Shown one piece after another: positions 1-6,657 of a stretch of DNA of 15,075 nucleotides. Origin of the DNA: JANNSW01 sp031431235 (GTDB lineage: Bacteria; Pseudomonadota; Alphaproteobacteria; Rhizobiales; Hyphomicrobiaceae); contig JANPDA010000261.1 of NCBI GenBank assembly GCA_031431235.1, forward strand, positions 1 through 15,075. Direction: 5' to 3'. Made by a program: the position numbers and the translations under genes. Positions within the stretch are counted from its first letter, which is position 1; each line of letters opens with the position of its first letter. The notes below the pieces were generated by a model. It searched no databases and was not told the DNA's origin. It was given only the letters and a program-made list of their open reading frames with translations.

Positions 1-1
1 C

Positions 2-340
2 GGGCTCGAGCTCGAGCGGTTCGGGCCGCGCGCGATCGCCGTGCAGGCAACGCCTGCGCTGCTCGGGCAAGTTGACATCAAGGGATTGGTGCGCGACCTC
101 GCCGACGAGATTGGCACGGACAGCGGCACCTCGGCCTTGCGCGACCGGTTGCAAGCGGTCGCCTCACGCATGGCTTGCCACGGCAGCGTGCGCTCGGGCC
201 GTCGGTTGACGGCGCCCGAGATGAACGCGCTGTTGCGCGAGATGGAGGCGACACCCTATTCCGGCCAGTGCAACCACGGCCGCCCGACCTACGTGGAGTT
301 GAAGCTCGCGGACATCGAGCGGTTGTTCGGGCGACGGTAG
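2..340 (+). CDS. mutL: DNA mismatch repair protein MutL, C-terminal fragment
   Basis: This is the last 112 codons of MutL, cut by the window edge and read in frame from base 2 to a TAG stop at 338-340. MutL is the ATP-dependent dimer that links MutS mismatch recognition to downstream strand incision. The visible part is the C-terminal dimerisation region. The diagnostic block is ACHGSVRSGRRL followed by EMNALLREMEATP, then SGQCNHGRPTYVEL and LADIERLFGRR at the very end. The CxHG and GQCNHGRPT motifs belong to the metal-binding part of the C-terminal domain in endonuclease-type MutL proteins. The ending is complete and undamaged, so this copy should be functional. The odd point is downstream: its last 31 codons recur as a diverged copy at 746-838, with a small gene between. 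The gene converges on the TIR gene, which ends at 855. Confidence 0.95.
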   Translation, partial: GLELERFGPRAIAVQATPALLGQVDIKGLVRDLADEIGTDSGTSALRDRLQAVASRMACHGSVRSGRRLTAPEMNALLREMEATPYSGQCNHGRPTYVELKLADIERLFGRR

Positions 341-393
341 CGCCGCCGAGAATGCGGCGCCGCCTGGTAGCGCCGAAGCGAGGGACCTTGGTC

Positions 394-747
394 ATGAGCG
401 AAGCCAGAAAGCTCGCCGAGCACTATTTCGCGCTGTCGAACGCGCGCAACCTCGATGCCATCGAGCGCTTGTTTACGCCTTCGAGCACGTACAGCTCTGT
501 CAACACCGGCGTGTTTCTAGGTTCGGAGCAAATCATTGGAATGCAGCGGCAGTTCTTCTCCGGTTTCAAAACGATGGAATGGGTCGTGCACAGCGTCGAG
601 GAGGTGCGTCCCGGCGTGGTGCTGTTCGATTTCACGTTCTCGGGCGTTACCAACGACGGTCACCACGTCGAACGACCAGGTTTGGAGTATGTCATCGTCT
701 ACAATGGCAAAATTCAACACGTCGAAGTTCGAAACAAGAAAAAATGA
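394..747 (+). CDS. NTF2-like / SnoaL-fold small protein
   Basis: A 117-aa protein starting at the ATG at 394, with AGGGA about nine bases upstream. A longer in-frame reading back to 175 would run inside mutL and is unlikely. The beginning, EARKLAEHYFALSNARNLDAI followed by ERLFTPSSTYSS, is the helical opening of the NTF2/SnoaL-like alpha+beta barrel. The later segments (VHSVEEVRPGVVLFDFTFSG, then GLEYVIVYNGKIQHVEVRNK) match its curved beta strands. Members include polyketide cyclases, ketosteroid-isomerase-like enzymes and many small ligand-binding proteins, so the substrate cannot be told. No signal peptide or membrane segment is seen. The gene starts 54 bp after the mutL stop. Its TGA overlaps the first bases of the displaced mutL 3' end, so the last residues (RNKKK) may have been set by the recombination junction. 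AT-rich codons near its end differ from the neighbours and fit acquisition. Confidence 0.8.
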   Translation: MSEARKLAEHYFALSNARNLDAIERLFTPSSTYSSVNTGVFLGSEQIIGMQRQFFSGFKTMEWVVHSVEEVRPGVVLFDFTFSGVTNDGHHVERPGLEYVIVYNGKIQHVEVRNKKK

Positions 748-838
748 GGCGACACCCCATTCCGGCCAGTGCAACCACGGCCGGCCAACCACTGTGGAAT
801 TGAAGCTCGCCGACATCGAGCGGTTGCTCGGGCGGCGA
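746..838 (+). pseudogene. Displaced duplicate of the mutL 3' end (31 codons)
   Basis: Reading from 746 gives EATPHSGQCNHGRPT then TVELKLADIERLLGRR. This matches the last 31 residues of the intact MutL at 28 of 31 positions (Y to H, Y to T, F to L). At DNA level about 11 of 93 bases differ from 245-337, and about six of the differences are synonymous. That pattern looks like two alleles of a coding sequence rather than random decay. The two copies lie exactly 501 bp apart as direct repeats. The original stop is not retained: the frame runs on past 840. The fragment has no start of its own and begins at the NTF2-like gene's stop codon. It is best read as the former end of the resident mutL, pushed downstream when incoming DNA supplied a new end plus the NTF2-like gene. 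Confidence 0.85.
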
Positions 839-854
839 TGTGAGGGGCCATCGG

Positions 855-2513
855 TCAGGGGGGCAGCAATCCCAGGATCTGGTCGAACTGCTCCAACAGG
901 TTGCGCCATTTGGCATTGTCGGGCGCCCGCTGGCTGAGCGGCGCGATCAGACCACGGGCTTGCTGGAACCTCGCGCGCGCTTCAGCGGAGCGACCCATCT
1001 TGACGAGCAGGACCGCAATTGCGCCATGGGTTCCGGCGACCTCGGCCTGCTGCTCGGCATTCTCCGGATCGGCCGCGGCGAGGCGCTGCAGGATCGTGAG
1101 CACCTGCTGCTGGATCGCAAACGCTTCGTCGAGCCTGCCCAGGTTGTCCTGAACAAGCCCGATGCTCAGCAGGGTCTTGGCCGTGAAGCGCTGCAGCTCG
1201 GCATTCGAGGGCTCGCGATCGCGGAAGGGAACCATGCGATCGAGGCTGGCGCGATAGAGCCGGAGTGCGCCTTCGAGATCGCTCTGGGCTTCCTTCACCT
1301 TGCCGAGCTTCTCGTCATCGACCGCCAGCGAGCGTTGCCACTCGATGTTGCTGGGATCGCCCGCCACGAGACGCTCGGAGATGGCGTGGCTCGCCTCGAA
1401 GCTTGCCAGCGCCTCGGCGATGTGACCGTCGGCGAGCTCGACATCGCCGATCAGGCTCGACGTGTTGGAGGCATCGCGCTGGAGCTGGGTATTGCCCGGA
1501 TCACGATCGCGCATGGCGTCCAATCGGTCGAGGCTCGCCCGATATTGGGTCAATGCCTTGTGCCTGTCACCTTGGAGCTCGTAGATGGCGCCGAGCTTTT
1601 CGTCGGCGATCGAGAGAGCCCGGAGAATGACCACGTTTGCCGGGTCGGCCGCGGCAAGGCGCGCCCTGATGACGTGGCTTGCGGAGTAGCGCGCGAGCGC
1701 CTCGGACAGCTGGCCCCGCGCCTTCAGGTTATCGCCGATCGTCTCCTCGACCGAAGCGAGATCGCGCTGCCACCAGGCGCTGCCGGGATCCAATGATGCG
1801 AGGCGCGTAACGATCAGGCGGCTGCGCTCGTAGCTCGCGCCGGCTTCGGCAAGCTTGCCGAGCGAGGTCGACAGGCTGCCGACCCGCTGGTGCGCGGCGG
1901 CGAGATCGCGCTGCCACCAGATGTTGCCCGGCTCCGCCCGAGCCAATCGATCGAGAATGTCGCGGCTGGCCTCGAGGCTCACGAGCCCGGCCTCGACCTC
2001 GCCCTGGAGGGACAGCACATTGCCGATCCGCTCGTTGGTCGAAGCCAGATCATGTTGCCATTGGGCGTTGCCAGGCGCCGCGGCGGCGATGCGCGCGAGG
2101 ATGTCGAGGGTCTTGCGGTGGCTCCGAAGGGAGCCGGGCAGATCACCCCGGAGCTGCTGGATGTTGCCGATCTTGTCGTGCGCGATCGCCAGCAGATGCT
2201 GCCACTCCGGCTCGCCCGGCTCGGCCTCGACCAATTTCGCGATCAGGGCGTGGCTCTGCCGGTAGACGCGCTCGGCGTCATCGAGCTTGGCTTGCGCGTC
2301 GAAGGCCTCCCCGAGCTTGCTCAGGGCGATGGCGAGGCTGCCCTGCCAGAGCGGATCGTCTGGAGCCTCGGCAACGACACGTTGGGCGATTTGGACAGCA
2401 CTCTGCGCCGCTTGCTCCTGGCTGACGGTATCGCCTTGGGCCGCATAGGTGGTGGAGAACTCGGTCAGCATCGCCGCCTGGCTGCGCTGGAGCTCGCGAT
2501 TGTCGCCGGAGCT
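855..2513 (-). repeat. 144-bp coding tandem repeats (TPR-like, 11.5 units)
   Basis: The 3' two thirds of the TIR gene is a tandem array with a 144-bp (48-codon) period. Each unit begins near (A/D)P.N..WQ and ends near I..RLAA. Units have diverged at DNA level, so they are protein repeats rather than a recent expansion. The last unit is half length and ends with the protein. Confidence 0.85.
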
Positions 2514-3323
2514 TGCGACCAGCTTGCCGATCACCTGCTCGGCGCTGCTGAGGATCTTGCGCACGGTCTCGGTGCGCATCCCCTCCTGGAAGCGCAGCGC
2601 CTGGGCGATATCGAAGATGAGAGCGTCGGCGCCCTGCTTGGCAACGGCGAAGTTGCGCTCGGCAGCCTCGCGCTGAATGACCGCCTCGCGCCGGTTGGCC
2701 TCGGCCCAGACCGTGAGGCCGGCGAGGGCCACCGTCACAGCCATCAGGCCCGCGATCCAGCGGCGCTGACGTTGGCGCTGCTGGCGCTGCGCGCGACGAA
2801 AGACCTGATCGGTGCCTAGGCCAATCAGCCGTGCAACGACCTTGGCAACCGCCAGCTCCCTGCCATCGCCACTCTCGCGCAGGTCCGCGGCAAGGAGACC
2901 GCTCGTACCTCGGCCGGCCAGCAGGGCTGGCGGGAAGCACTCACGCTCGGGATGCCCGGGCATGCCGTCGACGATCACGGGAATCAAGGGCCGCCCGGCG
3001 TGCCGCTCGCGAAAGAGACGAACCTCCTCACTCACATACCGGCTGCGAGCCGAGGCGGGGGAGCAGAGGAGAATGAACGCCGCGGAAGCGTCGAGCGCAG
3101 TGAGCGTCTGAGCGGCCAGGGTCTCGCCCGCAGAAAATTCGTCGCGGTCGCGGAAGACCGGTCGCAGCCGGGCCGGGATCTGCCCCATCGTCGTCGCGAG
3201 GCCGACGATATCGGGATCGAGAGCAAAACTCTCGATGCGGCCATGCAGCCATTTGGCCCAAGCCGTGTCGGCATGGCTGTAGGACAGGAAGGCATGGAAC
3301 TTGAGCGGCACGGCAGCTGGCAT
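855..3323 (-). CDS. TIR domain - transmembrane - TPR-like repeat protein
   Basis: An 822-aa protein. I chose the ATG at 3323 because GGGAGG sits five bases upstream and the TIR fold begins right after it; the open frame to 3452 adds only unstructured residues. Residues 8-165 form a TIR domain: KFHAFLSYSHAD is strand A and box 1, ASAAFILLCSPAS is strand D, and YVSEEVRLF carries E100. E100 stands four residues after Y96, the position of the catalytic glutamate in NAD-cleaving TIR proteins such as SARM1 (WxxxE). A basic stretch and one hydrophobic segment (about 189-206) follow. From about residue 271 to the end there are eleven and a half 48-residue repeats with the pattern DPxNxxWQRDLA...IG...G...EAL..Y..S..I..RL, a TPR-like superhelix. 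Likely a membrane-anchored sensor with a TIR effector or adaptor. An NADase or immune role is inference; no partner gene is adjacent. Confidence 0.9.
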   Translation of the reverse strand: MPAAVPLKFHAFLSYSHADTAWAKWLHGRIESFALDPDIVGLATTMGQIPARLRPVFRDRDEFSAGETLAAQTLTALDASAAFILLCSPASARSRYVSEEVRLFRERHAGRPLIPVIVDGMPGHPERECFPPALLAGRGTSGLLAADLRESGDGRELAVAKVVARLIGLGTDQVFRRAQRQQRQRQRRWIAGLMAVTVALAGLTVWAEANRREAVIQREAAERNFAVAKQGADALIFDIAQALRFQEGMRTETVRKILSSAEQVIGKLVASSGDNRELQRSQAAMLTEFSTTYAAQGDTVSQEQAAQSAVQIAQRVVAEAPDDPLWQGSLAIALSKLGEAFDAQAKLDDAERVYRQSHALIAKLVEAEPGEPEWQHLLAIAHDKIGNIQQLRGDLPGSLRSHRKTLDILARIAAAAPGNAQWQHDLASTNERIGNVLSLQGEVEAGLVSLEASRDILDRLARAEPGNIWWQRDLAAAHQRVGSLSTSLGKLAEAGASYERSRLIVTRLASLDPGSAWWQRDLASVEETIGDNLKARGQLSEALARYSASHVIRARLAAADPANVVILRALSIADEKLGAIYELQGDRHKALTQYRASLDRLDAMRDRDPGNTQLQRDASNTSSLIGDVELADGHIAEALASFEASHAISERLVAGDPSNIEWQRSLAVDDEKLGKVKEAQSDLEGALRLYRASLDRMVPFRDREPSNAELQRFTAKTLLSIGLVQDNLGRLDEAFAIQQQVLTILQRLAAADPENAEQQAEVAGTHGAIAVLLVKMGRSAEARARFQQARGLIAPLSQRAPDNAKWRNLLEQFDQILGLLPP

Positions 3324-3652
3324 CGGCGCCTCCCGGCAACGGGCTCGACGGCCGAGCAACCTATCACGGTCACGTGTCGGCAGGCGACCGCTGGCGGCGC
3401 GAGGATTGGGATGTCCTCCATGGTGCTGGCTCTGAACATGTTGGCTCACCAATGGGCCCGATCACAGGCGCTGCTCGGCGTTCTCGCACGGGTGGGGCGG
3501 GGAGGCTCGCCGACCGATGGGTCAGGACGCTGCCGAGGCGTTGGGCGCGCAACAGCGCTCCCGCGTCCCCGTTGCTCCAAAAACCTCGCGCGCATGGACG
3601 CGGCGAGGAGGTAAAGGCGTCAGTCGTGAGCGGTGGGATGCCAAAAGCCGAA
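3324..3652. other. Intergenic region with no supported gene
   Basis: Open frames exist on both strands, but their translations are rich in Arg, Pro, Ala and Ser and look like noise from GC-rich DNA. No tRNA or repeat was recognised. On the minus strand this stretch must hold the promoter of the TIR gene, but no convincing -35/-10 pair stands out. Confidence 0.5.
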
Positions 3653-3683
3653 GAGCGGGCTGCCTCATGGCGAGGCCCCGCTC
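3653..3683 (-). terminator. Hairpin downstream of the 129-aa gene
   Basis: GAGCGGG (3653-3659) pairs with CCCGCTC (3677-3683), and GCCTC (3662-3666) with GAGGC (3672-3676), with a two-base bulge and a five-base loop. The hairpin lies 33 bases past the stop of the minus-strand gene that ends at 3716. On that strand it is followed by a short TTTT. Its position and strength fit a rho-independent-like terminator with a weak U tract. Confidence 0.5.
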
Positions 3684-3715
3684 CAGGTCGCATGGCTCGA
3701 TCGCAGTCGACCCGC

Positions 3716-4105
3716 TCAGGCCGAGTCGCGGTAGCCGCCGGCGGCACGCGTGCCTTGCGGCAACTCCGCGCGCTGCAGATGCTTCAGCACGTCGTGCAGG
3801 CTCTCCATCAACGGAGCATCGCCCGTCACCTGGCCGTCGAGGCCAAGGCTCGCAGCCTCACGCTCGAGCTCGCGAGCGTAGGCTTCCAGCACCGGCTTGA
3901 TGGCCGGGCCGAGCGCATCGACGAAGCGCTTGCGGGCTTGGCCGAGGCTGACGAATGTCTGCTTGTCGGCCAGATTGATCGAGCCCTCGGTGCCGTTCAC
4001 GGCCCGAATGCCCGCCGCCAGCATATCGCGAGCTGCCCGGATTTCCTTCTGGTAGTCGGTCTGATATTCCCGCCGCAGTGTGGCGAGTGCCTCTGTCCGC
4101 TCCAT
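3716..4105 (-). CDS. Uncharacterised 129-aa helical protein
   Basis: I do not recognise this family. The ATG at 4105 is supported by an AGAGGGGG ribosome-binding site five to six bases upstream. The protein is mostly charged helix: residues 1-35 (ALATLRREYQTDYQKEIRAA), then SINLADKQTFVSLGQARKRF, then an Ala/Glu-rich helix ending near ELEREAASLGL, and a C-terminal helix SLHDVLKHLQRAEL. It has no signal peptide, no membrane segment and no cysteines, so a soluble cytoplasmic protein is expected. The composition is consistent across its length and a hairpin terminator follows the stop, both of which support a real gene. It stands alone between the TIR gene's upstream region and the CTAG repeat cluster that begins about 130 bp upstream of its start. 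Confidence 0.65.
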   Translation of the reverse strand: MERTEALATLRREYQTDYQKEIRAARDMLAAGIRAVNGTEGSINLADKQTFVSLGQARKRFVDALGPAIKPVLEAYARELEREAASLGLDGQVTGDAPLMESLHDVLKHLQRAELPQGTRAAGGYRDSA

Positions 4106-4237
4106 TCACGCCCCCTCTGGTGTCCTACGATCAAGCCGCATCAAATTTGGCCGCAGCACCCCAACGCCACCCCGAGACACACTCGGAACTGCTGCAGCAC
4201 GACTCGAATACGCGGAAGAATCAGTTGCCGTGATTCT

Positions 4238-4367
4238 CTAGTGTCCGAGGCGTTGTTGCAACCCGTTTCTGTCGCTGTGGAAAAAGCTGTTGCGGGGGTA
4301 GATTTCGGGGCGCGGCGGCCACAGGTAGTGGCAATGATTGAAACCACGCGACTTCGGACTTCCCTAG
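4238..4367. repeat. Possible CTAG-bounded element next to the 132-bp element
   Basis: CTAGTGTCCGAGG at 4238 and the inverted ending CTTCGGACTTCCCTAG at 4352-4367 bracket about 130 bp. Only the outer dozen bases on each side are clearly complementary, so this is weaker than its neighbour, with which it shares the CTAG at 4364-4367. It may be a decayed relative of the same family. Confidence 0.4.
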
Positions 4368-4495
4368 TGTTCCGGCCCATTCATTCGATTCCGGCGAAGC
4401 TGGATCAATGAATGGAAAGGCGGAACACAAACAAGGAGGTAGCTAGTGGGATGGCCATTCATTTGGGGTACCGAATGAATGAGTCGGAACACTAG
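4364..4495. repeat. 132-bp two-hairpin MITE-like element, copy 1
   Basis: The element begins and ends with CTAG. The terminal 24 bases are inverted repeats with only two mismatches: CTAGTGTTCCG, three variable bases, then CATTCATTCG. Inside are two separate imperfect hairpins, 4367-4428 (GTGTTCCG...CGGAACAC) and 4443-4495 (CTAGTG...CACTAG), with a 14-base spacer. A second copy at 13185-13316 has the same length and differs at about 10 of 132 positions with no gaps. There is no coding capacity. CTAG ends with an internal TA match the target preference of IS630/Tc1-type transposases, so this is probably a non-autonomous derivative. It lies between two divergent genes. Confidence 0.85.
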
Positions 4496-4601
4496 CCGGG
4501 CAGCGAATCAGCATATCGAGCTTTGGTCGAAGGGGCGGGCGGACGGTTGCTGTTGCGACTGACGCAGCCGGGCGCGGCGCAGGGCCAAAGGGGACTGGAT
4601 C

Positions 4602-5204
4602 ATGGGGCTCGAAGCCCGCAAGCTCGCACCGCGCCCGACGGGGCACGCCCGGGTCGCTCCCGATCCGCTCGCGGCCGTGTTGCCGGCGCTGTCCGCGCTC
4701 GGAGCGATCGCCTCGATCGCGGCGATCCTCTGGGTCGGCGAGACCAGCGCGAGCGAGCGCCAGAAGCCGCGCCGCAAAATCGCGATCGTGGTGCGCGACC
4801 TCGAGAGCGATTGCTTGAAGCTGCAGGACATTTTCCGGCGCCTGTCCCGGTCCTTGACGGCCTTCGGCAACGACAGAGCCATCGTTTCCTCCCCGTTCAA
4901 GTTCGGGCTCAATGCCTTGAAGTCGGACAGCGACACCCAGCATGTGGTGCATATCGTGCTCGGCGACATCGCGCGAGTGTTGCCCAGTGCCTCGGGCAGC
5001 GCGTTCGAGGTGATGTGCGCGATCGAGGACGGGTTGCTGGACGCGCCGGAGTCGGTGTTCTTTGGATTCGGCGATGCGCAGGAGCGGTTGAACAAGCTCC
5101 TGACCGAGCGTGCGAGCCTGAAAGCGACGGTCGAAGGTGGGCTCGAGATTGCCGACCTGCTCACGGCACTGGTGCGTGAGTTGAAGCGCCACGTCAGGGA
5201 ATGA
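4602..5204 (+). CDS. Uncharacterised 200-aa single-span membrane protein
   Basis: I do not recognise this family. The start at 4602 has AAAGGGGA seven bases upstream. After a short basic N-terminus, residues 23-46 (LAAVLPALSALGAIASIAAI plus LWVG) form one membrane helix. It is followed by a basic stretch (QKPRRK) that suggests the remaining 150 residues are cytoplasmic. That part alternates predicted strand and helix: KIAIVVRDLESDCLKLQDIF, HVVHIVLGDIARVL, SVFFGFGDAQERLNKLL and a C-terminal helix DLLTALVRELKRHV. A long open frame exists on the opposite strand, but its translation is low-complexity Arg/Ser/Ala and looks like a shadow. The gene ends three bases before the convergent TIGR02301 gene. 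The nearest upstream feature is the CTAG element, ending at 4495. Function unknown; a membrane-tethered sensor or scaffold is only a guess. Confidence 0.7.
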   Translation: MGLEARKLAPRPTGHARVAPDPLAAVLPALSALGAIASIAAILWVGETSASERQKPRRKIAIVVRDLESDCLKLQDIFRRLSRSLTAFGNDRAIVSSPFKFGLNALKSDSDTQHVVHIVLGDIARVLPSASGSAFEVMCAIEDGLLDAPESVFFGFGDAQERLNKLLTERASLKATVEGGLEIADLLTALVRELKRHVRE

Positions 5205-5207
5205 GCC

Positions 5208-5615
5208 TCACGGCGCCGGCTTTTTCGGAGCAGCGATCGCGGCGGCCAGATCAGCACCTTCCGTCAGGAACCGCCCGATCGCCGTTTCGGCCGAGGTGGT
5301 GCAGGTCTGATAGGTTCGCCGGTAGCTGCGGTAGCCCTTGTTGAAGCTGGCGACGAGCCGGGCACGACGCAGTGGGGTCGTTCCCTCCGATTCCGCGAGA
5401 GCCTCCATCTCCGTGCGCCAGAGCTGTCCCTCCTCGGCGCCACACAACTCGCGCAGATAGTGCACGGAGCCGAGGATCTCCGAGAGATGCAGCAGCTTCT
5501 CGTCGTAGGGACGGGTGTCGTCGGCCGCGTGGCAGACCGTCAAAGGAGTTGCCAACGTCGCCAGTGCCGCCCCGGCGAGGACCGCTAATGTGCGCTTCAG
5601 CTGTTGCCGTTGCAT
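5208..5615 (-). CDS. TIGR02301 family exported protein
   Basis: A 135-aa protein with a typical signal peptide: MQRQQLKR, a hydrophobic core AVLAGAALATLATPL, and a probable cut after CHA. The mature part has the TIGR02301 signature: RPYDEKLLHLSEILGSVHYL, then RELCGAEEGQLWR, EGTTPLRRARLVASFNKGY and RSYRRTYQTCTTSAETAIGR. This small periplasmic family is found mainly in rhizobia and relatives and has no assigned function. The cysteines in RELCG and QTCT are conserved in the family as I recall it and may pair. I chose the ATG at 5615 because it gives a clean signal peptide. ATGs at 5648 and 5651 would add a Gly-rich N-terminus and cannot be excluded. The gene lies 80 bp downstream of the NUDIX gene on the same strand and is probably its last operon partner. 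Confidence 0.85.
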   Translation of the reverse strand: MQRQQLKRTLAVLAGAALATLATPLTVCHAADDTRPYDEKLLHLSEILGSVHYLRELCGAEEGQLWRTEMEALAESEGTTPLRRARLVASFNKGYRSYRRTYQTCTTSAETAIGRFLTEGADLAAAIAAPKKPAP

Positions 5616-5695
5616 TCCGCCTCGCCCGAATCCTGTTGCCGCGCTCATCATTCCATAGCCGAAGCGAGGCGCATGGCCAAACCGTGGCCGCCCGA

Positions 5696-6127
5696 TCAAT
5701 CCGTCCTCTGCTGCCGCGCATGAGCGCACTCGATCAGGCCACGCGTTCCGGCCGTCAGAACGAACCCATCCAATTCGGTCACTGGAACAAAGCGCGCGTC
5801 AGACGCATCCCCTCCCGCCATCGGCTCGCCCGCGAGCCAGCGGCCATGGAATGCGGCGATGACGTAGTGGGCGCTGAGCCGGTCATTCCCGTCGCGCAGG
5901 ATCACATCGACAACATCGGCGAGGGCCAGGATCTCCGCAGTCACGCCAGTCTCTTCCCACACCTCCCTGGTCGCCGCTTCGGCCGCCCGCTCGCCCGGCT
6001 CGATATGCCCGCCCGGCAGGCTCCAGATCCCCCCCAGGGATGGTTTTGCACGCTCGATGATCAGAACCTCGTCGCCTCTGAAGATCGCGGCGCTGGCTGC
6101 CGCCCGCGGCAAAACGGCGCTCGTCAC
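5696..6127 (-). CDS. NUDIX hydrolase
   Basis: A 143-aa protein starting with GTG at 6127, which overlaps the stop of the GNAT gene as GTGA. An ATG at 6151 would add eight residues. The Nudix box Gx5Ex7REUxEExGU is complete at residues 40-62: G40, E46, R54, E55, E58, E59 and G61, preceded by WSLPGG. These glutamates bind the divalent metal that cleaves nucleoside-diphosphate-linked substrates. The fold begins with ASAAIFRGDEVLIIERAKPS and ends with VPVTELDGFVLTAG. The C-terminal part lacks a specificity motif I can name, so the substrate (ADP-ribose, damaged nucleotide or other) stays open. The four-base overlap shows translational coupling with the upstream acetyltransferase, and the TIGR02301 gene follows. 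Confidence 0.9.
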   Translation of the reverse strand: MTSAVLPRAAASAAIFRGDEVLIIERAKPSLGGIWSLPGGHIEPGERAAEAATREVWEETGVTAEILALADVVDVILRDGNDRLSAHYVIAAFHGRWLAGEPMAGGDASDARFVPVTELDGFVLTAGTRGLIECAHARQQRTD

Positions 6128-6570
6128 AGCTTGATCTCGTAGGTGATCCATTTGGTCCGGGTCGAAACGCGGTCGTAGACGGCCCGCGCACGATAATTGT
6201 CTTCCGCCGTGACCCAGCGCACGAGCGACCAGCCGCGCTTGCGGCCTTCCTCGGCGACGGCTGCAATCAGGGCGTCGGCGATGCGCCCGCCGCGCTCGGT
6301 CCGGTCGACGAACAGGTCGTCGAGGAAGCAAGCGGTCGCGGCAGCCAACGGCCGAGCATAGGGACGGTAGTGAGTGAGGCCGATCGGCTTGCCGCGGTCG
6401 TCGACCGCGAGGAAGCCTTTGACGGTGTGCGCGGGATCGTGCAGCCAGGACCAGACGCGGTCGCGCATCTCTTCGCTCTGCTCCACCTGGTAGAACGCTG
6501 CGTAGCCTGCATAGAGCCGGCCCCAATCGGCTCGGTGATGCTGCTCGGGCCGGATGATCGTGAAAGTCAT
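6124..6570 (-). CDS. GNAT family N-acetyltransferase
   Basis: A 148-aa acetyltransferase. The ATG at 6570 has GGGGAG seven bases upstream. The start MTFTIIRPEQHHRADWGRLY is the usual first strand and helix of the GNAT fold. FLAVDDRGKPIGLTHYRPY forms strands 2-4, CFLDDLFVDRTERGGRIADA is strand 4 with the acetyl-CoA pyrophosphate loop (R-x-x-G-G-R in place of the classic Q/RxxGxG/A), and ARAVYDRVSTRTKWITYEI is the C-terminal motif B. The LDDLFVDRTERGG arrangement occurs in GNATs acting on small amines or amino acids, but the acceptor is not identifiable. It is the first gene of the GNAT-NUDIX-TIGR02301 run and diverges from the SRAP gene across 87 bp. Confidence 0.88.
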   Translation of the reverse strand: MTFTIIRPEQHHRADWGRLYAGYAAFYQVEQSEEMRDRVWSWLHDPAHTVKGFLAVDDRGKPIGLTHYRPYARPLAAATACFLDDLFVDRTERGGRIADALIAAVAEEGRKRGWSLVRWVTAEDNYRARAVYDRVSTRTKWITYEIKL

Positions 6571-6657
6571 GATGTGCTCCCCACTGGTCGCGCGCTGTCC
6601 GCCCTGCCGCAATTTTCGATAGTATAGCCGCGCTCGCCGAAGATGGGAGGGTTTTCC
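6571..6657. promoter_or_regulatory. Divergent promoter region, GNAT operon / SRAP gene
   Basis: The 87 bp between two divergent starts must carry both promoters. An AT-rich pocket near 6612-6628 contains TATACT on the minus strand, a fair -10 candidate. No well-spaced -35 is clear. No LexA-type GTTC-N7-GTTC or GAAC-N7-GTTC box was seen, despite the SOS-associated name of the SRAP family. Confidence 0.3.

Noticed and set aside
840..3452. Long plus-strand open frames (for example 840-1796 and 1890-2819) across the TIR gene
   Set aside because: They lie antisense to the repeats of the TIR protein and arise from the GC-rich codon pattern; no domain or ribosome-binding site supports them.
3374..4411. 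Plus-strand 345-codon open frame
   Set aside because: Its translation is low-complexity and runs through a terminator hairpin, the antisense of the 129-aa gene and the CTAG repeat.
6571..6657. Possible SOS (LexA) box before the SRAP gene
   Set aside because: No GTTC-N7-GTTC or GAAC-N7-GTTC pair was found; the family name alone is not evidence.
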